DNA of 60,023 bases from Ignavibacteriae bacterium HGW-Ignavibacteriae-1 (GTDB lineage Bacteria > Bacteroidota > Ignavibacteria > Kapaibacteriales > UBA2268). The DNA is taken from assembly GCA_002839825.1 (NCBI GenBank), contig PGYU01000015.1:1-60023 (forward strand). Direction: 5' to 3'. Within the stretch, counting starts at the first letter, position 1. Each line of letters begins with the position of its first letter. The notes under the pieces were generated by a model. It was given only the letters and a program-made list of their open reading frames with translations. It searched no databases and had not been told where the DNA came from. This document shows positions 35,555 to 44,231 of the stretch, in pieces. The translations under genes and the position numbers were made by a program.

Positions 35555-36157
35555 TTATCTTGAGTAGTACTCGACAACAAGCGAGATTTCGCATTGAATC
35601 GGAATTTCTTCTCTTGTAGGAATGTATGCCAATTTTGACGAAAATTCGGCTTTCGAAACTTCGAGATACGCAGGCGAGCCTGAGTTTCTGATTGCTTCTT
35701 GGAAACAATCAAGACTTCTGCTTTTTTCTTTAATCGAAACCACATCGCCTACTCTAACTTGGTAGGACGGTACATTTACTCTGTGACCATTTACCAAAAC
35801 GTGCCCATGGACTACGTATTGCCTTGCAGCATACATTGAACGTGAGAAACCGGAGCGGTAAACTAATGCATCGAGTCTTGTTTCGAGTAACTGAACCAAC
35901 AAGTCTGCTGTGTTACCGGTCAATTTTGTCGCCTTTGCATAATAAGCTGACATTTGGCTTTCGGAAACGTTATATTGCAGACGAATACGTTGCTTTTCGA
36001 GTAACTGCTTACCGTAATCGGATTGTTTAGCACGACGCTTTGTATTGCCATGCTGTCCGGGTGGATAAGGCTTTTTGCCGGCAATTTTGCCTGCTTTGGG
36101 TGTCAGATTTATACCCAATTTACGGGAAATCTTTACTTTCGGTCCATTATAATTCAT
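35555..36157 (-). CDS. rpsD: 30S ribosomal protein S4
   Basis: The 200-residue primary 16S-binding protein of the small subunit. Typical stretches: GKKPYPPGQHG, an S4 RNA-binding domain at about 93-155 (ETRLDALVYRSGFSRSMYAARQ, HVLVNGHRVN), and the end EISLVVEYYSR. The zinc-binding Cys motif is absent, as in many Bacteroidota-type S4. It stands alone here, whereas in most bacteria it lies in the alpha operon with rpoA; its own promoter is at 36212-36241. Confidence 0.97.
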   Translation of the reverse strand: MNYNGPKVKISRKLGINLTPKAGKIAGKKPYPPGQHGNTKRRAKQSDYGKQLLEKQRIRLQYNVSESQMSAYYAKATKLTGNTADLLVQLLETRLDALVYRSGFSRSMYAARQYVVHGHVLVNGHRVNVPSYQVRVGDVVSIKEKSRSLDCFQEAIRNSGSPAYLEVSKAEFSSKLAYIPTREEIPIQCEISLVVEYYSR

Positions 36158-36211
36158 TATTGCTCGCTATAAATTTTATTACTTTCTTATAACATTATAA
36201 AATTAGAACTA

Positions 36212-36241
36212 CAAATATAGCAGATATTTTTCATACAGCAA
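36212..36241 (-). promoter_or_regulatory. Promoter of rpsD
   Basis: Minus strand: TATATTTG at 36219-36212 and TTG at 36241-36239 (preceded by a T-run), 19-base spacer. The start would be near 36205, giving a leader of about 48 bases. Confidence 0.7.
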
Positions 36242-36370
36242 AAATATTTTTTCGTAACCTTCAAATTTTTCAAACGTGTAGTTATTATAAGTTGTAGTAT
36301 TAAGCTATATGCAATTTTTATCGTTTCAATGTGTTATTATGGTATGTTCAACATTTTTTTAGGATTATTC

Positions 36371-37441
36371 ATGAAGTATATTAAGATTCTGCTTTTGATG
36401 AGTGCCGTGATTTGGATTAGTTCTTGTACTGAAGAAAATGACCCGACCAATCCTAACAGTCAGGTTAGTATTACATCTGTAAGTCCGGGCCAAGGCAATA
36501 TTGGTGACCTGATTACTATTACAGGCAATAACTTCTCGAATATCATATCTGCAAATCAAGTGTTTTTTGCGGGTATTATCGCCTATCCTGATGAGGTTGT
36601 TTTAGGAAATCCAATGAAATTGAAAGTGCGAGTTCCCCAAGGTGCAATGTCCGGCTTTATTACTGTCAGAACCGGCGGGAAAGAAGCGCAAAGTCCTTCA
36701 CAATTCACCGTACTGAATGAAATGATTGGCAACCTGTATCCGTTTTCGGGCGGTACATATTGGGTTTACAACTATTTCATGCTTGATTCAACTGATAAGA
36801 GAGTCCAAGGGAGCAATCTCAAGGACTCTCTTTTTATTTCCGGCACCACTAATTTTTTTGGCAAAGAAAGCTTCATAATCCAAAAATATAGCACTAACCC
36901 CGAGACTTCACAATACGAAAGGAAGAACGACCAATATTTCTACACGGAAGACAATAAGCTTTATACTCACCCAAACTTTTTCGTTGACTTGTTGAATTTG
37001 AGTGGGTCACCTATACAGCTTCCGTTTACTATAGATGAAAAATGGTATAAAATCAGCGACCGAACCCAATACGAATGGGATATATTGGCAAAATTATTCA
37101 GCAACGAGCCTATGAAATTCGGGCCTACTGATGGCACTGTATCCGGCAATCTAACGATAAAAGGCTCTAATGACGGGATTGAAAATATCTCAGTTCCGGC
37201 AAAATCCGGCAATTCTTTCAAATTTAAAATGAAAATCAAATTTGAGGGCACAGTTAGCGTACCTTCGTTTGGAATGAATAATTCAGACCTCAAGCTTGAC
37301 AGAGAAGTAGAATTTTATTATATGGCTGAAATTGGCAGAGTAAAGATGAAAATGAAAGCGATGAAATTGTTTATACCAAATGCTGTTGATTCGAGCATTC
37401 CCGGTTTTGAAACTGAATTATTGACATATTTGATAAAATAA
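36371..37441 (+). CDS. Lipoprotein with an IPT/TIG domain
   Basis: The 356-residue protein starts at ATG 36371: a lipoprotein signal peptide with lipobox ISSC (Cys about residue 18). An IPT/TIG immunoglobulin-like domain follows (about 28-105: SITSVSPGQGNIGDLITITG). The rest (about 110-356) is beta-rich, with a WVYNYF-type start often seen in Bacteroidota surface lipoproteins, and has no recognised catalytic motif. It is likely anchored in the outer membrane. A longer frame from 36329 lacks a signal and is not preferred. Confidence 0.8.
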   Translation: MKYIKILLLMSAVIWISSCTEENDPTNPNSQVSITSVSPGQGNIGDLITITGNNFSNIISANQVFFAGIIAYPDEVVLGNPMKLKVRVPQGAMSGFITVRTGGKEAQSPSQFTVLNEMIGNLYPFSGGTYWVYNYFMLDSTDKRVQGSNLKDSLFISGTTNFFGKESFIIQKYSTNPETSQYERKNDQYFYTEDNKLYTHPNFFVDLLNLSGSPIQLPFTIDEKWYKISDRTQYEWDILAKLFSNEPMKFGPTDGTVSGNLTIKGSNDGIENISVPAKSGNSFKFKMKIKFEGTVSVPSFGMNNSDLKLDREVEFYYMAEIGRVKMKMKAMKLFIPNAVDSSIPGFETELLTYLIK

Positions 37442-37511
37442 GTGAAAACTTTGTAACTTTTCATACGTTTATGGTATATATACTATAGATAATAGCATAA
37501 AAAGGAAAAAT

Positions 37512-38447
37512 ATGTTCGGTAAAGGAAAATATATAACAATAGCCATGGTAGCACTTTTATTAGTACTATCATCGTCTAAAATTATGTTTTCGACTAATTT
37601 TGCCGGCAGCGAATTATCCAAATCTGATTTATTCAAACCCCTTGTCGAAATTCTAATCGAACGCGGAATTGATACAAATTTCCTAAATGAAATGATTTAT
37701 GACACACGCACTCAGTTTGATGAGAAGTATGTCAAAATCAATGTCACAGGATTTTTGACCAAAGCTGATTATAGCTCTCATTATAACAATCGTTCGGTTG
37801 GCAATACTGTCAAATTTCTCGGTGAGAATATGGCAACTCTGCAACTTGCTGAAATGCAATTTGGCGTACCCAAAGAAGTGATAGCGTCCATTTTGTGGAT
37901 AGAAACACGTCATGGCTCATATCTTGGCAACCACCATATCACAAGTGTGTATCTGAGCACTGCAATGTGCAATCAACCTGAATATATTGAATTGAATATC
38001 GAAAACCTTCAAAGCAACTTCGAAGGTAGCGATGAAGATTTTGAAAAATTAAAAACCAAAATTCTCGAACGTTCCGATAAGAAAGCAAATTGGGCTATTG
38101 ACCAATTGCTGGCTATGGAAAAAGTCAACACGCTGCTTCCAAATCCGATTTTGGATATCAGAGGTTCGTGGGCTGGAGCATTCGGCATCTCGCAGTTTTT
38201 GCCGAGCAGCTTTGTATCATGGGCAATTGACGGCAATGGCGATGGTGTGATTGATTTGTTCAACACTGAAGATGCAATCTTTTCAGTAGCTAACTATCTC
38301 GTCTCTAACGGTTGGGGAATTGAGCAAGAACAACGACGTGCAGCAGTTTTCCATTACAATAACTCGAGCGCATATGTTGATGCAGTTCTGAAACTTGCCG
38401 ATTTGGCAGCTTCCAAATTCGATGATTCAGATTACTCCGGCGAATAA
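37512..38447 (+). CDS. mltB: Lytic murein transglycosylase, MltB-like (GH103)
   Basis: The 311-residue exported protein has an N-terminal hydrophobic segment (about 8-24), the catalytic Glu131 in LWIETRHG, and the MltB signature GAFGISQFLPSSF followed by DGNGDGVIDLFNTEDAIFSV. It cuts peptidoglycan between MurNAc and GlcNAc to form anhydroMurNAc. It has no lipobox, so it is more likely signal-anchored or soluble in the periplasm. Its 3' end overlaps the convergent oxidase gene by 16 bases. Confidence 0.9.
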   Translation: MFGKGKYITIAMVALLLVLSSSKIMFSTNFAGSELSKSDLFKPLVEILIERGIDTNFLNEMIYDTRTQFDEKYVKINVTGFLTKADYSSHYNNRSVGNTVKFLGENMATLQLAEMQFGVPKEVIASILWIETRHGSYLGNHHITSVYLSTAMCNQPEYIELNIENLQSNFEGSDEDFEKLKTKILERSDKKANWAIDQLLAMEKVNTLLPNPILDIRGSWAGAFGISQFLPSSFVSWAIDGNGDGVIDLFNTEDAIFSVANYLVSNGWGIEQEQRRAAVFHYNNSSAYVDAVLKLADLAASKFDDSDYSGE

Positions 38448-39565
38448 GGCTGTAGCAGTTTCTCAACGTATTTTCCAATAGCCAAACAGGCAGTCAATCC
38501 AGGCGATTCAATTCCAATCAAATTTACAAATCCGGGCAAATTTTTGTCCTTTTCGTCGCAAATCACAAAATCCCTGAAATCTCCACCACTTGCTTGAAGT
38601 TTTGGGCGAATTCCTGATTGATCCGGCGACAAATCATTAATTTCCAATAACGGCAAATATCTTGCGACGCTTTTGTAAAATTTTTCGATTATTTCATCAG
38701 TAACCTTATAATCACAAGTTCTTCCGTCGAGATAGTGAATATCGGGACCAAATTTGACCGCTCCATCAAGGTCAATCGTGGCATGAATGCCAACTCCTTC
38801 GTGCTTTTCAGGCGGAACGGGATAAATCAAGTGCTTAATCAATCCCGATTTTGAATGATTGAGCCTGAAATAATGCCCTTTGCAATAGTGCAGCGAATAA
38901 TCTGACTTTTGAATATCAATTCCGGCTCGCGATGCAATTGTATCAGCCTCGAGCCCTGCGGCATTAACAACAAATTTTGTGCTTACTTCAAAACTGTCCC
39001 CCTCACAATTCGCAACTACTGCATATCCTTCGGCGAGCTTTTGGATTTGCATCACTTCGTGATGAAACGCAAAATCGCATCCATTTTTGATTGCTTCATC
39101 GTAAAGGCTTTTCATCAATCCATGAGAATCAACAATTCCCGTGGAAGGCGACCATAATGCAGCCACAGCAAAAACATTTGCTTCGATTTCCTTGAATTGC
39201 TCGGCATTCATCATCACCAAGTCATTTACACCATTTTTCTGAGCATTTTGAGCCAATACTTCCAATTTTTGAATTTCATTTTCATCATGAGCTACGATAA
39301 ATTTCCCGAGTCGTTTGAAATTTACATTGTGATTTTGGCACCAATCGTAGAGCATCTCTTTTCCGGCAACGCAAAGTTTAGCTTTGAGCGAACCCGCTTG
39401 GTAGTAAATCCCCGCATGAATGACTTCGCTATTCCGCGAGCTGGTTTCCTGCCCGAAACTGCTGTGGCGCTCGAGCACCAAAACGCTGTATCGCTCAGAT
39501 AATTTCGCTGCACAAGCCAATCCTACGACGCCTGCACCAATTATTATGACATCATAATCAAGCAT
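38432..39565 (-). CDS. lhgO: FAD-dependent L-2-hydroxyglutarate dehydrogenase/oxidase-like protein
   Basis: The 377-residue DAO-family flavoprotein has the dinucleotide loop IIGAGVVGLA (residues 7-16), the family stretch SEVIHAGIYYQAGSLKA and a C-terminal GIESPGLTACLAIG that contacts FAD. These match L2HGDH/LhgO proteins, which oxidise L-2-hydroxyglutarate to 2-oxoglutarate and pass electrons to the quinone pool. Related DAO proteins with other hydroxy-acid substrates cannot be excluded. Monocistronic. Confidence 0.85.
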   Translation of the reverse strand: MLDYDVIIIGAGVVGLACAAKLSERYSVLVLERHSSFGQETSSRNSEVIHAGIYYQAGSLKAKLCVAGKEMLYDWCQNHNVNFKRLGKFIVAHDENEIQKLEVLAQNAQKNGVNDLVMMNAEQFKEIEANVFAVAALWSPSTGIVDSHGLMKSLYDEAIKNGCDFAFHHEVMQIQKLAEGYAVVANCEGDSFEVSTKFVVNAAGLEADTIASRAGIDIQKSDYSLHYCKGHYFRLNHSKSGLIKHLIYPVPPEKHEGVGIHATIDLDGAVKFGPDIHYLDGRTCDYKVTDEIIEKFYKSVARYLPLLEINDLSPDQSGIRPKLQASGGDFRDFVICDEKDKNLPGFVNLIGIESPGLTACLAIGKYVEKLLQPYSPE

Positions 39566-39635
39566 AAAGAAGATTTTTCACAAATTATTCTTACCTTTGT
39601 TACAAATATTAGTAATTTTTCGATATAAAAGCAAT

Positions 39636-40748
39636 TTGAACAAAAATAAATACGATACGGCGATTGTTTGCGGTTCACACGGTCGGGGCGGTTTGGAGAT
39701 TAATACTGTCAAATTGGCTGCTGAGCTAATCAAACGGGGGAATTCAATTGTTGTGTTCGCCAAAGCAGATTCATTTATAGCTCAACGATGCCAAGATTTG
39801 TCAATTCCGCTGATGATTTTGCCTAATTACGTGAAATATTTCGATTTTTATAATGCTTGGAAATTGGCTTTTAGACTGAAGATGATTGCATGTAAAAATA
39901 TCATTACAAGTTTTCATCCCGATTTGAGCTTGCTCGCAAACACGAAGCTCATCAATCAGCAACTGAATCTGATTTACCAACAACAAATGCACATCGGGCG
40001 ACGAAAAAAGGATATTTTCCACAGGATTCGTTATTCGCAACTTGATTACTGGGTTTCACCTTTGCAATTGCTTGCCGATGACGTGTTGCGGCTAAGCACA
40101 GTCCGTGAAGACCAAATCCGGATAATTCCGCTCGGTGTTGATACAGAAAAAATCAAACCGCAAATTTCACGCGAAGAATATCGCAAAAAGTTTTCTTACG
40201 AGGGAAATGATATAGTTTTTTGCATCATCGGCAGGATTGACAGACAAAAGGGACAATTGACTATTTTGAAGGCATTTGATAAAATCAAGCAAGAAAAAAG
40301 CATAAAGTTGTTAATCGTCGGTGAAAAATCTACCGGTGACAGCGAAGTGTATTATCATCAATTAGTGCAATTTATTGATGAGCAAAATTTGCGCGACAGA
40401 GTGACAATTACCGATTTTGAAAAAAATGTCGGGAATGTGATGAATGCTGTTGATTGCTTTATTTTGGCATCAAGCTCGGAAGCATACGGAATGGTGACAG
40501 TTGAAGCATTTTTGTCGAAATTGCCCTTAATCGCAAGTGCGAATGGCGGCACTCTCGAACTTACTCAACACGGGCAATACGGCAGATTGTTCAAACCGCA
40601 CGATGTCGATGATTTGGCAGCGGCTATGCAGAAGTTCGTGCAAGACAGAGCCACCTTCATTGCTCGAGCAGATGCAGCATACGATTATGCAAAATCGAGA
40701 TTCACTTTAGAGCACGAATGCAAAGGGATTGAGAGCCTACTCAGATAA
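39636..40748 (+). CDS. Glycosyltransferase family 4
   Basis: The protein (370 residues if started at TTG 39636; the frame runs from TTG 39597 and has no early ATG) is a GT-B glycosyltransferase. The N-terminal half has GSHGRGGLEINTVKLAAEL. The C-terminal half has GRIDRQKGQLTILKAF and the E-x7-E motif in SSSEAYGMVTVEAF, with the sugar-nucleotide site that follows. It probably builds lipopolysaccharide or exopolysaccharide. A TACCTTTG box at 39592-39599 could be the -7 element and favours the later start. Donor and acceptor are unknown. Confidence 0.88.
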   Translation: MNKNKYDTAIVCGSHGRGGLEINTVKLAAELIKRGNSIVVFAKADSFIAQRCQDLSIPLMILPNYVKYFDFYNAWKLAFRLKMIACKNIITSFHPDLSLLANTKLINQQLNLIYQQQMHIGRRKKDIFHRIRYSQLDYWVSPLQLLADDVLRLSTVREDQIRIIPLGVDTEKIKPQISREEYRKKFSYEGNDIVFCIIGRIDRQKGQLTILKAFDKIKQEKSIKLLIVGEKSTGDSEVYYHQLVQFIDEQNLRDRVTITDFEKNVGNVMNAVDCFILASSSEAYGMVTVEAFLSKLPLIASANGGTLELTQHGQYGRLFKPHDVDDLAAAMQKFVQDRATFIARADAAYDYAKSRFTLEHECKGIESLLR

Positions 40749-40834
40749 AAATTATCTCCGCAAGAAATTCATTTCAAATGAATTATGCAAAATATTCGTT
40801 TACATATAATTACAAAATGTTTAACGGATATTTC

Positions 40835-41278
40835 ATGAAAGAGTTATATACAGAAAAAAGTATGCACATCGGCTTACTCGTCGTAAGAGTGGGTATGGGT
40901 TTGGCTATGATTTTTCACGGTTATCCGAAACTCATGGGCGGCGCTGAAAAATGGGAAGCTATCGGCAGTTCTTTGAATTACTTGGGAATCACTTGGGGGC
41001 ATAGCACTTTCGGGTTCTTAGCAGGTTTAATCGAAACGCTCGGCGGTTTGCTCCTTATACTCGGGCTTTTTCATTTGCCGGTTGTGTTCTTTTTATGGTC
41101 CACAATTCTCGTTGCCTTAATTTATAAAATCAATGTATCGGACGGATTTTTGGGCTTTGCTCATCCGCTCGAAGTTTCAATTATTTTCCTTGGATTGCTT
41201 ATTACCGGTCCGGGAAATTATAGTATAGATAAAATTTGGAATAATAATGATTCAAGAAATACAAATCTTAAACAATAA
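40835..41278 (+). CDS. DoxX-family membrane protein
   Basis: The 147-residue protein has four membrane helices, with the family pattern VVRVGMGLAMIFHGYPKLMGG at its start and a later GLIETLGGLLLILGLF. DoxX proteins are linked to respiratory or oxidative-stress functions, but no reaction is established for this type. ATG 40835 is preferred; an ATG at 40817 and one at 40778 extend the frame with sequence unlike the family. Its end overlaps miaB by 32 bases. Confidence 0.82.
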   Translation: MKELYTEKSMHIGLLVVRVGMGLAMIFHGYPKLMGGAEKWEAIGSSLNYLGITWGHSTFGFLAGLIETLGGLLLILGLFHLPVVFFLWSTILVALIYKINVSDGFLGFAHPLEVSIIFLGLLITGPGNYSIDKIWNNNDSRNTNLKQ

Positions 41279-42638
41279 ATCGGCTGCTCAAAAGCCAAAA
41301 TCAGTTGAAATCGCAGACAGTAACAATGGTTTCAACGTTTATATCGAAACCTACGGTTGCCAAATGAACGTGAACGATTCGGAAATCGTCGCCGGAATTC
41401 TTGCCCAATCAGGATTCGGAATCACCGATAAAATTGATAATAGCAACGTTATTTTGCTCAATACTTGCTCGGTGCGTGATAATGCCGAAGCCAAAATCTT
41501 CAAAAGGCTCGAGCAACTCCGATTCTATCGCAAGCAGAACTCGAAATTATTGGTCGGAATTCTTGGTTGCATGGCTGAACGTTTGCGTGGCAAGCTCGTC
41601 GGTCACCAAGATTTGGTCTCAATCGTGGTCGGTCCGGACGAATATCGCAAAGTACCGGAAATGATTGAGCAATCAATGAACGGCGAAGTTGGGATTGCAG
41701 TAAAATTAAGCCGCGTCGAAACTTACGACGACATCATTCCGCTGCGGACGCAGGGAATTAGTGCTTGGCTTTCGATTATTCGCGGATGCGACAAATTCTG
41801 CACTTATTGCGTTGTGCCCTATACTCGTGGCAGAGAGCGCTCGAAGCCATTCCACGTAGTCACCAAAGAGCTGATTGATTTGTACGAACTTGGCTACAAA
41901 GAGGTCACACTGCTCGGACAAAACGTGAACAGCTATATTGATATGGAAAATAAGGTGGACTTTGCAAAATTGCTCGTCGAATGTGCCAATGCGGTTCCGT
42001 CAATGAGAATTCGTTACACCACATCGCACCCGTACGATATGACTGATGAATTAATCGAAGCAATGGCAAGTCACCATAATATTTGCAATTACATCCATTT
42101 GCCGGTGCAATCAGGCTCGGACAGGATTTTGCAGATGATGAACCGCCACTATACAGTTGAGCATTATTTGGAGAGAATGAGGAAAATCAAGGAGCTCATT
42201 CCAAATTGCTCGCTTTCTACAGATATTATTACCGGATTCCCGACCGAAACCGAAGACGACCACAAGGCTACAATGGATTTGATGGCAGAAGTACGCTACG
42301 ACGGAGCCTATATGTTCAACTATTCGCCACGCTCGAAAACTAAAGCCTATATGATGGAAGACGACGTCACGCCGGATGTCAAAGGGCGACGATTGACGGA
42401 AATCATCGAGCAACAAAACAAAATATCTCGCGAATTGAACGAAGCCGAACATGGCTTGATTCACGAAGTCCTAATCGAAGGTACGAGCAAAAAAAATAAA
42501 AACGAATGGCAAGGCAGAACCGACACCAACAAAGTTGTGATTTTCGACAACTACGAACAAAACTACAAAGTCGGGCAAACAATCACTTGCAAAATCACAA
42601 GGTCAACCTCCGGCACCCTGTTTGGGGATGTGGTGTAG
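41247..42638 (+). CDS. miaB: tRNA-2-methylthio-N6-dimethylallyladenosine synthase
   Basis: The 463-residue radical-SAM enzyme adds a methylthio group to i6A37 of tRNAs. The N-terminal UPF0004 domain holds Cys38, Cys73 and Cys107 (YGCQMN, NTCSVR, LGCMAER). The radical-SAM cluster is CDKFCTYC (180, 184, 187), and a C-terminal TRAM domain starts near residue 400. The set of residues is complete. A palindromic repeat starts two bases after its TAG stop. Confidence 0.96.
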   Translation: MIQEIQILNNKSAAQKPKSVEIADSNNGFNVYIETYGCQMNVNDSEIVAGILAQSGFGITDKIDNSNVILLNTCSVRDNAEAKIFKRLEQLRFYRKQNSKLLVGILGCMAERLRGKLVGHQDLVSIVVGPDEYRKVPEMIEQSMNGEVGIAVKLSRVETYDDIIPLRTQGISAWLSIIRGCDKFCTYCVVPYTRGRERSKPFHVVTKELIDLYELGYKEVTLLGQNVNSYIDMENKVDFAKLLVECANAVPSMRIRYTTSHPYDMTDELIEAMASHHNICNYIHLPVQSGSDRILQMMNRHYTVEHYLERMRKIKELIPNCSLSTDIITGFPTETEDDHKATMDLMAEVRYDGAYMFNYSPRSKTKAYMMEDDVTPDVKGRRLTEIIEQQNKISRELNEAEHGLIHEVLIEGTSKKNKNEWQGRTDTNKVVIFDNYEQNYKVGQTITCKITRSTSGTLFGDVV

Positions 42639-42640
42639 GG

Positions 42641-42780
42641 TTTCGACAAGCTCAACGACCGATTATCTCCGTTTCCTGAGGCTGTCGAAGGGAACATGCC
42701 ACAACTCGACCTTTATATTTCTTTCGTTTCGACAAGCTCAACGACCGACTATTTCCGTTCCCTGAGCTTGTCGAAGGGAA
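42641..42780. repeat. Palindromic repeat pair A-B (TTTCGACAAGCTCAACG ... CTTGTCGAAGGG)
   Basis: Two copies (42641-42693 and 42726-42780) each have TTCGACAAGCTCAACGACCG on the left and CCCTGAGCTTGTCGAAGGGA (one copy slightly changed) on the right, able to fold into a long hairpin. They are joined by a linker with ACATGCC-ACAACTCGACCTTT. The whole pair recurs in the same orientation at 44089-44230. Confidence 0.85.
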
Positions 42781-42806
42781 TTTAAGCACTTGTTAAAGTT
42801 TGATGT

Positions 42807-43685
42807 TCAATAGTCAATTTTGAAATCATATATTAGTTTGTAATACTCTTTTGTTCCCGACCACAATTTGAAGTTATGTTTTTCCTTATTTAAACTGAGT
42901 CCCCATGACTGAAATTCCTTCGATAACAGGACTTCAAATCAATAATCTGATGGTGATAGTTTATTGGAAAATCCAAATGATCCTACTAAAGCAAATTTTG
43001 TTGAGTCGGGATACAATGGAGGAGAACGAACAAAATTTAAATCTAGAATACCCGATTCTGTTGCAACTATAGAATCATTTCGTAGATATGATAATGAACC
43101 CCAAAAATAGCCCGGCAAATGTTCACCATATAAAGTATCGTTTGAATTATTTTTAATTTTAAATACCGGACCTTTGAAAGCATCACCTTTATAAGTCGTG
43201 TCAAGTTCAATTTCAATTGTAACTGGTGGAGTATAAATCTTATTTACTCGTATATAGCAATACAAGATTTTATCGGAATTTGAAAAATTGTTACCTCTTT
43301 TAGGACGTTCAATCATATAATCAAATGAAACTGAAATTTTTGTACTCATTTCATTCCCGTATAACTCGAAGTCGTAGTCAATAGAGTCTTTGACATTATT
43401 TTCATCTACATACCAAATTGAAAGAGAATATTTCCCTTTTGATAAGAAATAATTGTCTCCTGAATAATTATACTCTTTAACCGTGTCGGTAAATAAATTA
43501 AAAACTTCTTTATCGGGAGATTTCAATAAGATTATTACATTTGTGGTCCATTTAATATCCTCACTACTTCGATATGAAAAAAACAAATCATTCTGACCAT
43601 AAAGATTCATTCCCAATAATAATAAGAGGGAGGATAGAAAACTTAAGTATATTTTATTGATGTTTGTCATATGTCGTTTTTTCAT
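42807..43685 (-). pseudogene. Exported protein gene interrupted by one in-frame TGA
   Basis: The main frame (42939-43685, 248 residues) starts at MKKRHMTNINK, has a signal peptide ending near LYGQN, and continues as a beta-rich domain without a known motif. After its TGA (42939-42941) the same frame stays open for another 43 codons to a second TGA at 42807, giving a plausible continuation (FEVLLSKEFQSWGLSLNK ...). A single nonsense change, or a sequencing error, is the simplest reading. Genuine termination at the first TGA is possible. It lies inside the repeat island. Confidence 0.6.
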
Positions 43686-43740
43686 GCACAACGTTCGCAT
43701 TTGAATTAATAGATGTCTTCAATTTTCATATCAGTCAACT

Positions 43741-43773
43741 TGATTACTCCGTTCCCTGAGCTTGACGAAGGGA
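43741..43773. repeat. Palindromic repeat, half copy C (inside a coding end)
   Basis: CCGTTCCCTGAGCTTGACGA followed by AGGGA corresponds to the right half of the repeat family. Read on the minus strand it encodes SLRQAQGTE, the C-terminus of the GIY-YIG nuclease. Confidence 0.85.
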
Positions 43774-44061
43774 TACTTTAGCATAATTCATTGATAATTC
43801 CGGCAATTTATCATGTTGTCCATTTATCAATGCTTCTTTTTTCTTTCTACTCCAACCTTGCACTTGCTTTTCACGATAAAAAGCATCATCAATTCTTTCA
43901 AATTCCTCATAATAAACTAATTTCACCGGTAAAAGTTTTCTTGTGAAATTTGCCCCTTGTCCGTTTTGGTGCTGTTGAATTCTGAGTTCTAAATCTTTAG
44001 TGCTACCTGTATAATATGCTCCATTGGCACATTCCAATATGTACATATATCCACCGCTCAT
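43744..44061 (-). CDS. GIY-YIG (URI-type) nuclease-domain protein
   Basis: The 105-residue protein is a single GIY-YIG domain: YMYILECANGAYYTGST provides the two motif strands, then DLELRIQQHQNG with the catalytic Arg, and FYREKQVQGWSRKKKEALI with the conserved Glu. Such small proteins occur in many genomes; some members cut single-stranded DNA, but the biological role is unsettled. The last nine residues or so (SLRQAQGTE) are encoded by a copy of the surrounding palindromic repeat, so the gene is physically tied to that repeat. Confidence 0.9.
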   Translation of the reverse strand: MSGGYMYILECANGAYYTGSTKDLELRIQQHQNGQGANFTRKLLPVKLVYYEEFERIDDAFYREKQVQGWSRKKKEALINGQHDKLPELSMNYAKVSLRQAQGTE

Positions 44062-44088
44062 TTTTTTACCCTTTAATTATTGATGTTC

Positions 44089-44230
44089 GTTTCGACAAGC
44101 TCAACGACCGACTATTTCGTTCCCTGAGCTTGTCGAAGGGAACATGCCCCAACGTGACCTTTATATTTTTCTTTCGTTTCGACAAGCTCAACGACCGATT
44201 ATTCCGTTCCCTGAGCTTGTCGAAGGGAAC
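44089..44230. repeat. Palindromic repeat pair D-E, direct duplicate of 42641-42780
   Basis: Copies D (44089-44143) and E (44176-44230) repeat the TTTCGACAAGCTCAACGACC and CCCTGAGCTTGTCGAAGGG arms, with the same kind of linker (ACATGCCCCAACGTGACCTT). Copy E ends about two bases from the stop codon of the convergent-side GNAT gene. The two pairs flank the nuclease and the broken gene. Confidence 0.85.
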
Positions 44231-44231
44231 C

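Noticed and set aside
42939-42941. In-frame TGA as selenocysteine or tryptophan codon
   Set aside because: No SECIS-like hairpin was seen just downstream, and TGA is a normal stop for many genes in the window.
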